Notes: generated from the letters alone by a model not told the origin. DNA of 64,000 bases from Alicyclobacillus sp. SO9 (GCF_016406125.1 NZ_CP066339.1:4712001-4776000), one strand, 5' to 3'. Shown: positions 10,955 through 24,204, numbered from the stretch's first letter. Program-made: numbers and translations.

Positions 10955-11001
10955 TTTGACTAATCTTGACTTTATTATATCCTACTGAAATAAATTTGCA
11001 A
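10955..11001 (-). promoter_or_regulatory. ctsR operon promoter with CtsR operator
   Basis: On the minus strand -35 TTGCAA (10996-11001) and -10 TATAAT (10974-10979) are spaced by 16 bases. Just downstream, at the expected start site, lies AGTCAAG-ATT-AGTCAAA (10955-10971). This matches the CtsR heptad direct repeat (RGTCAAA, three-base spacer, RGTCAAA) with one mismatch. It implies autorepression of the Clp operon and a 5' leader of about 300 bases. Confidence 0.88.
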
Positions 11002-11070
11002 AGAGGTCTGTACCAAACCTCCCCGATGTAACTCCTCACCATACATACACATCATCCCTGACAGGAATCA

Positions 11071-11111
11071 AACGACCGGTCGTTGACCTTGCCAGGAAAG
11101 CAGGATAAACT
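11071..11111 (+). promoter_or_regulatory. TetR-type operator overlapping the tetR promoter
   Basis: A perfect 14-bp palindrome AACGACCGGTCGTT (11071-11084) overlaps a possible -35 TTGACC (11083-11088), with TAAACT 17 bases further on (11106-11111). ACCGGT-centred palindromes are common TetR-family operators. Its position 116 bases before the TetR gene suggests autorepression. Confidence 0.6.
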
Positions 11112-11199
11112 GCTCTTAAAGCAGACAGATGAATCAGAGTTTAGAGCACTAAACGCGAAACGGTTGCTGATTTCGTCGATATAGAAAGGAATTGAATCA

Positions 11200-11769
11200 A
11201 TGGCTTCGAACAAGCAGACCGAAATTGCACTTGCCGCTGTCAAATTATTTGAGCAAAAGGGCTACCATGCTACATCTGTTCAGGATATTGCAGATGAGGT
11301 TGGATTGCAAAAGGGCAGTCTCTACCACTATATTCACTCGAAGGAAGACCTGCTGCTGCACATTGCTCACGAAGCAATTTCAGAATTCAACCAACGCTTG
11401 GAACGCATCTTGAATTCGGATATCCCAGCTGAAGAGAAGGTCATTCAAGCCATTGAGAATCACATAACAGTCTCTGTTTCCAACTTGCAAACCACTACCG
11501 TATTGCTGCGTGAAGCTTTTTCACTCGGTGAACCTCAACATCAAGTCATTCAAGATTTGACTGACAGGTATCTGGAATTATGGACGGAAATTATCCGCCA
11601 AGGCAAAGAAGACGGAGAATTCTCTACCAGTCAATCCCGGGTAACGGCACTAGCCCTGCTCGGTGCGTGCAACTGGGTGTATCGTTGGTTCAAACCGGAT
11701 GGCAAACTTACTGCAGAAGAAGTTTCGAGGGAATTTAGCCAAGTTTTCCTTCACGGCCTGTTGAAGTGA
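11200..11769 (+). CDS. TetR/AcrR family transcriptional regulator
   Basis: One-component repressor of 189 aa. The N-terminal helix-turn-helix is typical (AVKLFEQKGYHATSVQDIADEVGLQKGSLYHYI split over residues 13-45). The C-terminal ligand domain resembles FadR/KstR2-like regulators of acyl-CoA metabolism, but the effector cannot be read from sequence. The ATG has an AAAGGA site nine bases upstream. It is monocistronic and is followed directly by repeat DNA. The operator-like palindrome at 11071 suggests it controls itself; no other target is visible in the window. Confidence 0.92.
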   Translation: MASNKQTEIALAAVKLFEQKGYHATSVQDIADEVGLQKGSLYHYIHSKEDLLLHIAHEAISEFNQRLERILNSDIPAEEKVIQAIENHITVSVSNLQTTTVLLREAFSLGEPQHQVIQDLTDRYLELWTEIIRQGKEDGEFSTSQSRVTALALLGACNWVYRWFKPDGKLTAEEVSREFSQVFLHGLLK

Positions 11770-11856
11770 TATAAGGGGCAGGGGGCAGCGCAGCACAGGG
11801 ATGCGCCAGGGGGCTGCGGCTGTCGGCTCCAGGGCCAGGGGGCTCGGGGGCTCCGG

Positions 11857-11970
11857 CTGTCGGCGCATGGGCATCCAACCGGGGGCCGGCTGTCGGCGCC
11901 AGGGCATCCAACCGGGGGCCAGCTGTCGGCGCATGGGCATCCAACCGGGGGCCAGCTGTCGGCGCCAGGG
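11857..11970. repeat. 33-bp GC-rich minisatellite
   Basis: Three full 33-base units and a partial fourth, each starting CTGTCGGCGC and ending in CCGGGGGCC(A/G)G. The units alternate between a CATGGG and a CCAGGG variant. The array runs straight into the first ~440-bp repeat. A single related CTGTCGGC piece also precedes the second copy, at about 12501. Confidence 0.8.
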
Positions 11971-12411
11971 CAAATAGAGATCCGAGAAGCGCTTATTCGC
12001 CGCAACGGAGGCCCAATGGAGCAAATAAGCGCTTCAGACGAGCTTATTTGCTGTTCAGACCCCATTTTCAGCGGTTTTCCGGCCTTTAAGCACTTCTCAG
12101 GAGCTTATTTTGTACTCGGCGATAGGCATGTTCCAAATAAGCACTTGTGGGATCTCTATTTTCTGCACCCCTCCCCCTCATCGGGTCTTTGGACACAGTT
12201 CGGCCACAGCTGAGGCATGTCACCGGGCTGTTTGTGTCCGCCTTGTGAACACAACGACGCCAGGGACCATGTTTTGGCACACTCGCCCCTCTTTTGCCCT
12301 CAAGCAGACACAATTCCGCCATAAACATCAACTCTACTTCCATGCATTCAGGAACTTCAGACAGTAAATAAACGGGTGTCCCCGTTTATCTTCCTTCTCC
12401 TCTTTCTCTCT
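11971..12411. repeat. Long direct repeat, copy 1 (rrn-distal)
   Basis: About 440 bases nearly identical to 12518-12961 (constant offset of 547 at the left side). The left 192 bases (11971-12162) have imperfect 27-bp terminal inverted repeats: 11971-11997 against 12136-12162, 23 of 27 matching by hand. Inside are more AATAAGC(G/A)CTT inverted motifs. The right part ends in the hairpin ATAAACGGG/CCCGTTTAT (12368-12389). Minus-strand reading frames exist, but the second copy carries a frame-breaking indel, so I do not call a gene. Confidence 0.85.
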
Positions 12412-12517
12412 GTGTTCATTCCTTTCATAGACACGGTTGCACACGACTGTGCAAGAGCGGCGGGTTCACGTACAGGGCAGTAGGGCGGCTGGGGACTCCT
12501 GCTGTCGGCCCCAGGGC

Positions 12518-12961
12518 CAAATAGAGATCCGAGAAGCGCTTATTCGCCGAAACGGAGGCCCAAGAGAGCAAATAGGCGCTTCAGACGAGCTTATTTGCTG
12601 TTCAGACCCCATTTTCGTTGGTTTTCCGGCCCTTAAGCACTTCTCAGGAGCTTATTTTGTACACGGCGATAGCCACGTTCCAAATAAGCACTTGTGGGAT
12701 CTCTATTTTCTGCACCCCTCCCCCTCATCGGGTCTTTGGACACAGTTCCGCCACATCTGAGGCATGTCAACGGGCTGTTTGTGTCCGCCTTGTGAACACA
12801 ACGTCGCCAGGGAACATGTTTTGGCACTGCCCCCCCCTCTTTTGCCCTCAAGCAGACACAATTCCGCCATAAACGCCAGCTCTGCTTCCATGCATTCAAG
12901 GAACTTCAGACGGTAAATAAACGGGTATCCCCGTTTATCTTCCTTCTCCTCTTTCTCTCTT
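12518..12961. repeat. Long direct repeat, copy 2 (rrn-proximal)
   Basis: Second copy of the unit at 11971-12411, lying directly downstream of the 5S gene. It has the same 192-base inverted-repeat-bounded part (12518-12709) and the same terminal hairpin (12917-12938). A C-run near 12830 differs in length between the copies. The 106 bases between the copies (12412-12517) are unique apart from a minisatellite fragment. Confidence 0.85.
12917..12938 (-). terminator. Probable rRNA operon terminator hairpin
   Basis: Perfect 9-bp stem ATAAACGGG/CCCGTTTAT with a 4-base loop, about 110 bases beyond the 5S 3' end on the minus strand, followed by TTTACC. The U-tract is short, so function as a terminator is inferred from position. 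The same hairpin recurs in repeat copy 1. Confidence 0.5.
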
Positions 12962-13048
12962 TGTCGGTTCCTCCACTTGTACCTACAGTCACACACGAAA
13001 AGACGCTGCACCACATCGGGTGCAACGCCTCTCTCTTCCTGCTCTCTC

Positions 13049-13165
13049 GCCTGGCAATGTCCTACTTTCCCAGGAGCTCGCGCTCCAAGTATCATCGGCG
13101 CTGGAGGTCTTAACGGACGTGTTCGGGATGGGTACGCGTGTGGCCCCTCCGCTCTCGTCACCAGA
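13049..13165 (-). rRNA. rrf: 5S ribosomal RNA
   Basis: About 117 nt on the minus strand, from TCTGGTGACG at the 5' end to CATTGCCAGGC at the 3' end. The conserved 5S segments CCCATCCCGAACACG and GGGAAAGTAGG are readable. It is the last gene of the rRNA operon, about 130 bases after the 23S. The ends are approximate. Confidence 0.93.
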
Positions 13166-13294
13166 CTGGGAGATGAAGGGCGTGTGCTTCGTTCGTGCTG
13201 CGCAAGCCACTGCGCACACACCCTTCATTCCCCTATGTAATTGGTACCTCTTCTTCCCAGATAGCGAGTCGTCTGTCGTTTCCCTGTTCCTCTG

Positions 13295-18207
<4,913 letters not shown>

Positions 18208-18499
18208 TGGTCTTACATATATCCTGTACTGCTCTTCTCTCAAAGAACAGACGAAGCTCATTTCTTACACAAGCGTCTCTTTCGTGTGTTTAGTTTTCAA
18301 GGAACCCTTTGCTTCAAATCCCGATGAACCATTCTGCTGTCAATCCACTGGGTTGGCGGTCTGCATTTCTCCGCTCATCCACTTGTCAATCTCGGCTGAA
18401 TCATCCCGCCTGAAGTCTTTCATGATGTCTGAAAAATGCTGTTATGGCGCGGGTTTTAAAGGCTTTGTTGTCCGGCCCGCTCTCGCGGCGACATCGACT

Positions 18500-18528
18500 A
18501 ATATACCACGCCCAGAAGTCTTCGTCAA
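18500..18528 (-). promoter_or_regulatory. rRNA operon promoter
   Basis: Minus-strand -35 TTGACG (18523-18528) and -10 TATATT (18500-18505) with a 17-base spacer, about 300 bases upstream of the 16S 5' end. The leader between them contains a boxA-like CTTGAAAACTAAACAC near 18288-18303. No second equally good promoter was seen. Confidence 0.8.
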
Positions 18529-18690
18529 ATGTTTTTATACACTTTTTTCAGTTCCAAATTCTGAGCCTTATTCAGGTGTGCATCAGACGTCTGGCAAGAA
18601 AGGTAAAATGGGTTGTCTCTAGTTACCTGATGGTCGGAAGGTCAGTGCTTATTGCAGGGCCGTCACCGGCTTGGCCGAGCCGGGCGGCTC

Positions 18691-18786
18691 CATCTCCATC
18701 TCCATCTCCATCTCCATCTCCATCTCCATCTCCATCTCCATCTCCATCTCCATCTCCATCTCCATCTCCATCTCCATCTCCATCTC
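18691..18786. repeat. Hexanucleotide microsatellite (CATCTC)16
   Basis: Sixteen perfect tandem copies of CATCTC. Frames through it would read Asp-Gly or Pro-Ser repeats, but no start site or flanking coding character supports a gene. It lies in the 1.07-kb gene-free stretch 18208-19282 upstream of the rRNA operon. Confidence 0.95.
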
Positions 18787-18987
18787 CCTGTCTTTTCACG
18801 AGCAATTTGATTGAGAATTAACTAGTGCTCTGATAGTGTTAGGTGGTATCGTTTTCACTTCCTATCAAGCAGCAGACTCGCAATTTTCGCCTTTGTGTTC
18901 ACCTAACTACATAATTGGAACAAAACGAGTCTCTTGTTCGAAGGCAGACCTCAAGCGTGGAGTCTAAATGTGTTAGGCACGGACTGC

Positions 18988-19043
18988 GAGCTTGAACCAG
19001 AGAGCTTGAACCAGAGAGCTTGAACCAGAGAGCTTGAACCAGA
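18988..19043. repeat. 14-bp tandem repeat, four copies
   Basis: Four copies of GAGCTTGAACCAGA in the same gene-free stretch. Apart from this, the microsatellite and the rRNA promoter, I see nothing functional between 18530 and 19282. Confidence 0.9.
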
Positions 19044-19282
19044 GAGCATGACCGGGCAACGTGACCTGTTTGAGCGCCACGATTGAACTGGAACAGGTGA
19101 ACTACGACCGATGAGACGCAGCGGCGGGAGCGCACGCGAGCGAGGCGCACGCCCAAAAGGCGAGACTTGGGATCACGAACTTGCACATCGCACGACGCAT
19201 GACCCAATCGACCGTCAAAGAGCGATGGTCCGCCACAGTCTGAGTGCAGCATGATTTGTCGACAAAGAAGGGAGACAGGACA

Positions 19283-21073
19283 ATGGGATTAAACCAAACA
19301 TGGAATATGGATTTGATTTTTGCAGGCGGAAGTCATTCTGAGTCGTATGAAAAGTTCCTCAAGGAATTGGAGTCCAATCTGGGAGGTTTTCAAGCGGAGA
19401 TTGAAAAACTGGGGTCCGACGCAACGGCCCTCCCGCAATGGAACAGTGTGCTTCAGCAATTCAATAGTATAGACGCACGCTTTGGAGAGGCGTTTGCGTT
19501 TGTCGAATGTCTTACTGCGCAAGATGTCCGTGATACAAAGGCAAGTGCCCTTGAAGACCGAATGATGCAATCACGAGCGGTCTATGAAAATGCATTAAAT
19601 AGCCTGGACGCAAAGTTGCTCGAGTTAAAAGGCGACGTCTGGGATGAATTGCTACAGCAGCCGGCGGTTAGTCCCATTCAAGAGGCAATCGTAGAACGGC
19701 GAACATTAGCTGCTGAGAAACTGGATGTCGGACGCGAGAGCCTTATTTCCGACTTGAGTGTAGACGGGTACCACGCCTGGGGCAGCATGTACAGTACATT
19801 GGTTGGCAAACTGAAAATTCCGGTGACAAAGGACGGAGAGACTGTTCAAATGTCTGCTGGACAGGCAGCCAATCAACTAACCGATAAAAACCGTGACTTC
19901 CGCGAAGAGGTTTTTGCCAACTGGGAGGAAGCTTGGGGCAATCAAGAAGACTTGTTTGCAAGGACTTTGAATCATTTGGCGGGATCACGTTTAGCCGTCT
20001 ACAAACAACGCAACTGGCCCTCGGTCTTGCAGGAACCGCTCGAAGTGAACCGGATGTCTGAGCAGACCTTGAACACCATGTGGAAGGTAATTTCAGAAAA
20101 CAAGGCACCTTTTGCAGAATTTCTGAAACGCAAGGCGCAACTGTACGGCGTTGAGAAGCCCACCTGGAGCGATGTGGAAGCTCCGGTCGGAGATATTGAC
20201 AAAAGCTTCACCTACGATGAAGCTCGAGACTTCATTGTAGAGCACTTCAGCAAATTTAACCCGGACTTGGCAGAATTTGCAAACGTCGCCTTTGAAAATC
20301 GCTGGATTGAGGCGGAAGACCGAGACTTCAAGCGCCCTGGAGGCTTCTGCACCAGCTTTCCGCTGTCCGAACAATCAAGAATTTTCCTTACTTTTTCAGG
20401 AACGCTGTCTAATGTTGCCACCATTGCTCATGAGTTGGGACACGCCTACCACCAATATGTGATGAAGGGTATGCCGCAATTAGTGACGCATTATGCAATG
20501 AACGTGGCAGAAACAGCATCTACATTTGCGGAAATGATTGTGGCGGATGCAGCTTTGAAGGCAGCAGATAGTGATGAGGAGCGGATCCACCTGCTGGCAG
20601 ACAAGTTAGAGCGAAGTGTTGCCTTCTACATGAACATTCACAGCCGTTTCTTATTTGAGACCCGTTTCTATGAAGCAAGAAAGCAGGGTTTTGTGGATGC
20701 TGCAGCGCTGAACAAGCTGATGGTGGATGCACAAAAAGAAGCTTTTGCAGATGTACTGGGTGAATACCACCCTCATTTTTGGGCGGCAAAACTGCATTTT
20801 CACATCACTGACGTACCGTTCTATAATTTCCCTTATACGTTCGGTTACATGTTCAGTACGGGTATCTACGCGCGGGCGCTTGCAGAAGGCCCCTCGTTTG
20901 CAGACAAATATGTAGCCCTGTTGCGGGATACTGGTCGGATGCAGGTCGAAGACTTGGCTCAGAAACACCTTGGCGTCGATTTGACAAAACCCGACTTCTG
21001 GAAGCAAGCCATCGATTTGGGCATTCAGGACGTCAATGAGTTTCTGCGTCTCACAGACCCCTCATCTCACTGA
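19283..21073 (+). CDS. pepF: Oligoendopeptidase F-type M3 metallopeptidase
   Basis: Cytoplasmic zinc peptidase that degrades oligopeptides. The gluzincin motif HELGHAYHQ lies at about residue 384, with the downstream glutamate ligand in the NVAETASTFAEM segment, as in family M3B. Length is 596 aa from the chosen ATG, normal for PepF. The frame is open from 19244, but the ATG at 19283 has AAGGGAG eight bases upstream and fits family N termini. It is monocistronic and convergent with the next gene, with a hairpin in between. Confidence 0.93.
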   Translation: MGLNQTWNMDLIFAGGSHSESYEKFLKELESNLGGFQAEIEKLGSDATALPQWNSVLQQFNSIDARFGEAFAFVECLTAQDVRDTKASALEDRMMQSRAVYENALNSLDAKLLELKGDVWDELLQQPAVSPIQEAIVERRTLAAEKLDVGRESLISDLSVDGYHAWGSMYSTLVGKLKIPVTKDGETVQMSAGQAANQLTDKNRDFREEVFANWEEAWGNQEDLFARTLNHLAGSRLAVYKQRNWPSVLQEPLEVNRMSEQTLNTMWKVISENKAPFAEFLKRKAQLYGVEKPTWSDVEAPVGDIDKSFTYDEARDFIVEHFSKFNPDLAEFANVAFENRWIEAEDRDFKRPGGFCTSFPLSEQSRIFLTFSGTLSNVATIAHELGHAYHQYVMKGMPQLVTHYAMNVAETASTFAEMIVADAALKAADSDEERIHLLADKLERSVAFYMNIHSRFLFETRFYEARKQGFVDAAALNKLMVDAQKEAFADVLGEYHPHFWAAKLHFHITDVPFYNFPYTFGYMFSTGIYARALAEGPSFADKYVALLRDTGRMQVEDLAQKHLGVDLTKPDFWKQAIDLGIQDVNEFLRLTDPSSH

Positions 21074-21178
21074 ACTGCCGCCAAACAATTCTCAATTGAG
21101 CAGGCTGGCCGACTGGAAAATTCAACATCCGGCCAGCTTAATCAAACTTCAGGTCCGGCCAGCTAGATTTAACTTCAG

Positions 21179-21225
21179 GTCCAGCCAGAAGGAGCCCTCA
21201 CGAGTCCAATCAACACTGGCTGGAC
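21179..21225 (+). terminator. Possible terminator between convergent genes
   Basis: A perfect 10-bp stem GTCCAGCCAG/CTGGCTGGAC (21179-21188, 21216-21225) lies after pepF and is followed by TTTGAC. Further GGCCAGC copies at 21103-21170 offer alternative pairings. The 27-base loop and short T run make this tentative. Confidence 0.4.
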
Positions 21226-21273
21226 TTTGACATTGATTCACGCTTGTGACACTCCAAGTGAACAAATCCGCAG

Positions 21274-23616
21274 CTATAGCGGATCGGAAGGGGAAGTCTC
21301 CAAGTCGTAAAGGAGGCCGCGTAGGTGTAGGAGGCGGCGAATTACGGGATCGGAAGACAGGTCATTAATTTGCGACTGAACACAGATACCCCAAATAGAT
21401 TCTGTCTCCAAGAGTGTCTGGCGGCGTGCAGACGCTGACTCTGCCTGGACACTAGCCCTTGGTCTCTTATGACTACTACAGGCCTGTGCATATTGTGCAG
21501 TGGACTCTGCCAACTCATCGAACACCGCAGCCAGTTGTTCCCCTTCTTGCAACAACCCATTGCTCCATTGTCTATCTCTCAAATGTTCATCGCGAAGGGC
21601 AGCCGCGACAGATCGTACACTGGTTGCCAGCGCAGCATACAACGCCAGTCTGTGCCGTACCCGCGGACTGTAGCCCCAAATGACCGGTCGCGTCAGCGGT
21701 TTTGCAACAAGTGCAAGTTGCCGCAAATGATTGTCAAGCGCGAGGGACTGGGCATCAAGATTCACGCCTGAGTCTCCATTCGAGTCTCCATTCGAGTCTC
21801 CATTCGAGTCTCCATTCGAGTCTCCATTCGAGTCTTTGGTTAATACAGTGCTGGCACGCAGTTTAGCGGCTGCGGCTTGGAGAAACACACTGAGATCACG
21901 CAAAAAGTTGTTTCGGGCGGCTCTGACGGTATCCCGAGTAGACAGAGGCACGACGGCAACAGCCACAATGAACCCCATTAGTGCGCCAATTGCTGTCTCC
22001 TCCAGTCTGAGAACGAGAAGACCGGTGGAGAACTCATGAAGAATTGTATAGAGCTGACCGATGACGATGGTGATAAAGAATATCATGTAGGCATAGGACA
22101 CGCGAATCAGGTAGAGCCCAAGAAAAATCGAAGTGACAACCACAACCAGGACTAACAGAGTGTGACCAGCTGTTACCTCTGCAATCGCGATGGAGGCAAA
22201 CAGACCTACGAGGGTACCGATAACCCTGTTGAGCCCCTTAATAAAACTTTCGGTGCGAGTTGCGGTCCCTGTAAACATAATGAAAGCCGCTATGACTGCC
22301 CAATAGTACCTGACAGGTGACAGCTCTCGCCCTGCCAGAATGGCGAGTCCCCCTGCAATGGCAACCTGAACCGCCTGCCGTAAAGTCAAATCCAGGCGTG
22401 CCAGCGGATTCCAACGTCTCCCGACAGCGGGAACGTTTTGGGCTAGTGCGGGCGATCCGGGCAGATTCCCCATAAACAGCCCGACCACTGGCTTAAACTC
22501 GTCGACACGGACTACCACCCCGTTGTTTTCCTGATTCGCATCTGAGCTTTCATATACTTTCTCCAACCCAATTTCAGCAAGTTCCAACGCCGCTTGGGCA
22601 AATCCCTCTGCTGAATACTGCTCCTGCAATTCAACCTCACCGTTCACAATAACTTGCTCTAATTGTCGGGCTGTCTTGACTGCTGCCTCATCGTTTCGAT
22701 TTGCCAAGTGTCCCGCCGTTGTTGCTGCCAATCGCTTTACTTCCAAACTGCCGTCTACCAATGCTTCCGCAGAAACCGCCAACCTATCCAATACCTGTTG
22801 CGCATCCAACACTCGCCGGCGCAATGCGGGAGCCGAATAGTCAACCGGGAGTGCTCCAGGCTCAGCCGACCATCCTTCTATCATCAATGCGGCCTCAGAA
22901 AGTTGAACTTGACGGGCACGGAGTCGCTTCAGAAGCTTTTGTCGCTGGTGCATTTTGTCCTGGTCTGGAACATGAAGCAAGAGGTTCTCTGATGCTTTGG
23001 CTACTGCACGCGCCCTGGAATCAAACGCCTTTCGAGTTCTGAGCAAAGCTCGCGATGGGTTTGCCCGGAGTACTGTTGCAGATAACAGCAGAATCCAGAT
23101 AGTTGCTACAATCAGAGTAATAAACAGACCCGGCAAGGCCGACAAGCTGGCCTTCATAAACGAAGCAAAGAAGTAGCCCATCCAACCCATAAATCCGTAG
23201 AAAAAGAAGGGAACGCCAAATCGACGAACTGCAACAGCTGCAAACATGACAATCACAAAGATTATCAACATCAGGTCTGTATTATGGTTGACAAGCGTTC
23301 CAGCAGACAAACCGATGCCAATAGCAACCGGAAAAAACGCGGAAATACGAACCTTGCCCCAGGTGCTGTCGTTACCGGCTAGCGCCATCATCCCCATCAT
23401 GGCCAATACGGCTCCAAACAGCATTGAAACGACTGTCCCCTTGGGTCCAGCGTGGACGAGTTTGGCAAACCCGTATTCCACACCGAGGGTACTGGCGACA
23501 CCGATGGCCGCTGAGGCCGCCGTGTGGAGGCGAGTCAAGCCGGGATCGGATGCGAACACCCTTTCCCACATCTCTCTGAACAGTCGGAGCGGGGATGAAT
23601 TGTAAGGTTTCGTCAT
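21274..23616 (-). CDS. FUSC family inner membrane protein (aromatic acid exporter-like)
   Basis: Large integral membrane protein of 780 aa resembling the fusaric-acid-resistance/YccS-YhfK type. A first block of about six hydrophobic segments (residues 30-185) is followed by a soluble helical region, a second FUSC_2-like membrane block (residues 400-555, including TRTESFIKGLNRVIGTLVG), and a cytoplasmic tail. The arrangement suggests an efflux role for aromatic or weak acids, but the substrate is unknown. The tail contains DSNG repeated five times, encoded by 12-base repeats. No convincing ribosome site precedes the ATG at 23616, so the start is uncertain. It is monocistronic. Confidence 0.8.
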   Translation of the reverse strand: MTKPYNSSPLRLFREMWERVFASDPGLTRLHTAASAAIGVASTLGVEYGFAKLVHAGPKGTVVSMLFGAVLAMMGMMALAGNDSTWGKVRISAFFPVAIGIGLSAGTLVNHNTDLMLIIFVIVMFAAVAVRRFGVPFFFYGFMGWMGYFFASFMKASLSALPGLFITLIVATIWILLLSATVLRANPSRALLRTRKAFDSRARAVAKASENLLLHVPDQDKMHQRQKLLKRLRARQVQLSEAALMIEGWSAEPGALPVDYSAPALRRRVLDAQQVLDRLAVSAEALVDGSLEVKRLAATTAGHLANRNDEAAVKTARQLEQVIVNGEVELQEQYSAEGFAQAALELAEIGLEKVYESSDANQENNGVVVRVDEFKPVVGLFMGNLPGSPALAQNVPAVGRRWNPLARLDLTLRQAVQVAIAGGLAILAGRELSPVRYYWAVIAAFIMFTGTATRTESFIKGLNRVIGTLVGLFASIAIAEVTAGHTLLVLVVVVTSIFLGLYLIRVSYAYMIFFITIVIGQLYTILHEFSTGLLVLRLEETAIGALMGFIVAVAVVPLSTRDTVRAARNNFLRDLSVFLQAAAAKLRASTVLTKDSNGDSNGDSNGDSNGDSNGDSGVNLDAQSLALDNHLRQLALVAKPLTRPVIWGYSPRVRHRLALYAALATSVRSVAAALRDEHLRDRQWSNGLLQEGEQLAAVFDELAESTAQYAQACSSHKRPRASVQAESASARRQTLLETESIWGICVQSQINDLSSDPVIRRLLHLRGLLYDLETSPSDPL
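21769..21828. repeat. 12-bp in-frame tandem repeat (DSNG codons)
   Basis: Five copies of the CGAGTCTCCATT unit (first base differs in the first copy) inside the FUSC-like gene. On the minus strand they encode Asp-Ser-Asn-Gly repeats in the cytoplasmic tail. The unit length is a multiple of three, so slippage changes linker length without shifting the frame. Confidence 0.95.
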
Positions 23617-23828
23617 CGTTGCTTGAGATCGGCCAACGAAGCCATCCGTTCATGGACAGTTGAAGCATCTGCTTTCCGTGAAATAACAAGGGGTTTGGTT
23701 ACAATTGAATCGTCTATCACCAGAAGGGCTGCCTTTTGTAAATTCATGCTAATTCCGCCTTTCTATCATTTGTACAAGCGTCTGCACTTTTGCTCACACC
23801 TGCCAACGGGCAAGTTGAGAATCTATCC

Positions 23829-23848
23829 ATCTGATTATCGTATCAGAT
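23829..23848. promoter_or_regulatory. Inverted repeat upstream of the FUSC-like gene
   Basis: ATCTGAT-TATCGT-ATCAGAT is a 7-bp inverted repeat with a six-base centre, 213 bases upstream of the FUSC-like start. It could be an operator or a small hairpin. No matching regulator is adjacent. Confidence 0.35.
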
Positions 23849-23976
23849 TCTCTAGTTAGACAAAAAAGTGAACGCGCATCCCTTAGACTCGATACTCCGT
23901 TTAGTCAGCCATCAGAAAGTGGATTAGCCATAGAAAATATATCCTTTTTCAGCATACTTAACACATCAAAATACAC

Positions 23977-24007
23977 TTGCCTCCCCCGTTGGGGGAGACT
24001 TTAGCCT
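23977..24007 (+). promoter_or_regulatory. MerR-type promoter/operator
   Basis: TTGCCT (23977-23982), then a 19-base spacer holding the 7-3-7 palindrome CTCCCCC-GTT-GGGGGAG (23981-23997), then a weak -10 TAGCCT (24002-24007). An overlong spacer filled by a dyad is the hallmark of promoters activated by MerR-family regulators such as BmrR. No MerR-like gene lies in the window. The only frame just downstream is a 38-codon ORF. Confidence 0.55.
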
Positions 24008-24020
24008 TTAGGTGAAGGTG

Positions 24021-24137
24021 ATGCAAATACTGTGGGACATTATGGTTCGCTTAAATCCTGAGAAAATGGACGGCCCATCCCAGGCTCAGCACTTAATGAT
24101 TGAAGGCTTGCGCTGGCGTCTTCGTCAACCTAAATAG
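24021..24137 (+). CDS. Small ORF downstream of the MerR-type promoter
   Basis: A 38-codon frame beginning MQILWDIMVRLN and ending RWRLRQPK, with an AGGTGAAGGTG ribosome site directly before the ATG. I do not recognise it. It could be a genuine small basic protein, a leader peptide, or the stub of a deleted gene once driven by the MerR-type promoter 14 bases upstream. It ends 15 bases before the ECF-type promoter of the sigma gene. Confidence 0.35.
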   Translation: MQILWDIMVRLNPEKMDGPSQAQHLMIEGLRWRLRQPK

Positions 24138-24152
24138 AAGATCGTTACAATT

Positions 24153-24179
24153 TGTAAGAAAACCGCCGTTCATTGCGTC
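24153..24179 (+). promoter_or_regulatory. Candidate ECF-type autoregulatory promoter
   Basis: TGTAAG (24153-24158) followed by AAAACC, then CGTC (24176-24179), with a 17-base spacer. This resembles ECF-sigma promoters (TGTAAC/TGAAAC at -35, CGTC at -10). The predicted start would lie about 20 bases before the sigma factor ATG, which suggests self-activation. Confidence 0.45.
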
Positions 24180-24204
24180 TGTATTTATGAGAGGGGGAAA
24201 CCGG

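Noticed and set aside
11971-12162. Calling the inverted-repeat-bounded segment a mobile element (MITE).
   Set aside because: No target-site duplication is visible and the duplication extends well beyond its ends, so it is listed only as a repeat.
12703-13221. Minus-strand frames across the ~440-bp repeats and the 5S region.
   Set aside because: They overlap the 5S gene or break at an indel between the two repeat copies, and lack ribosome sites.
18623-18805. Frame encoding an Asp-Gly repeat protein through the CATCTC microsatellite.
   Set aside because: Composed almost only of the microsatellite, without start signal or conserved flanks.
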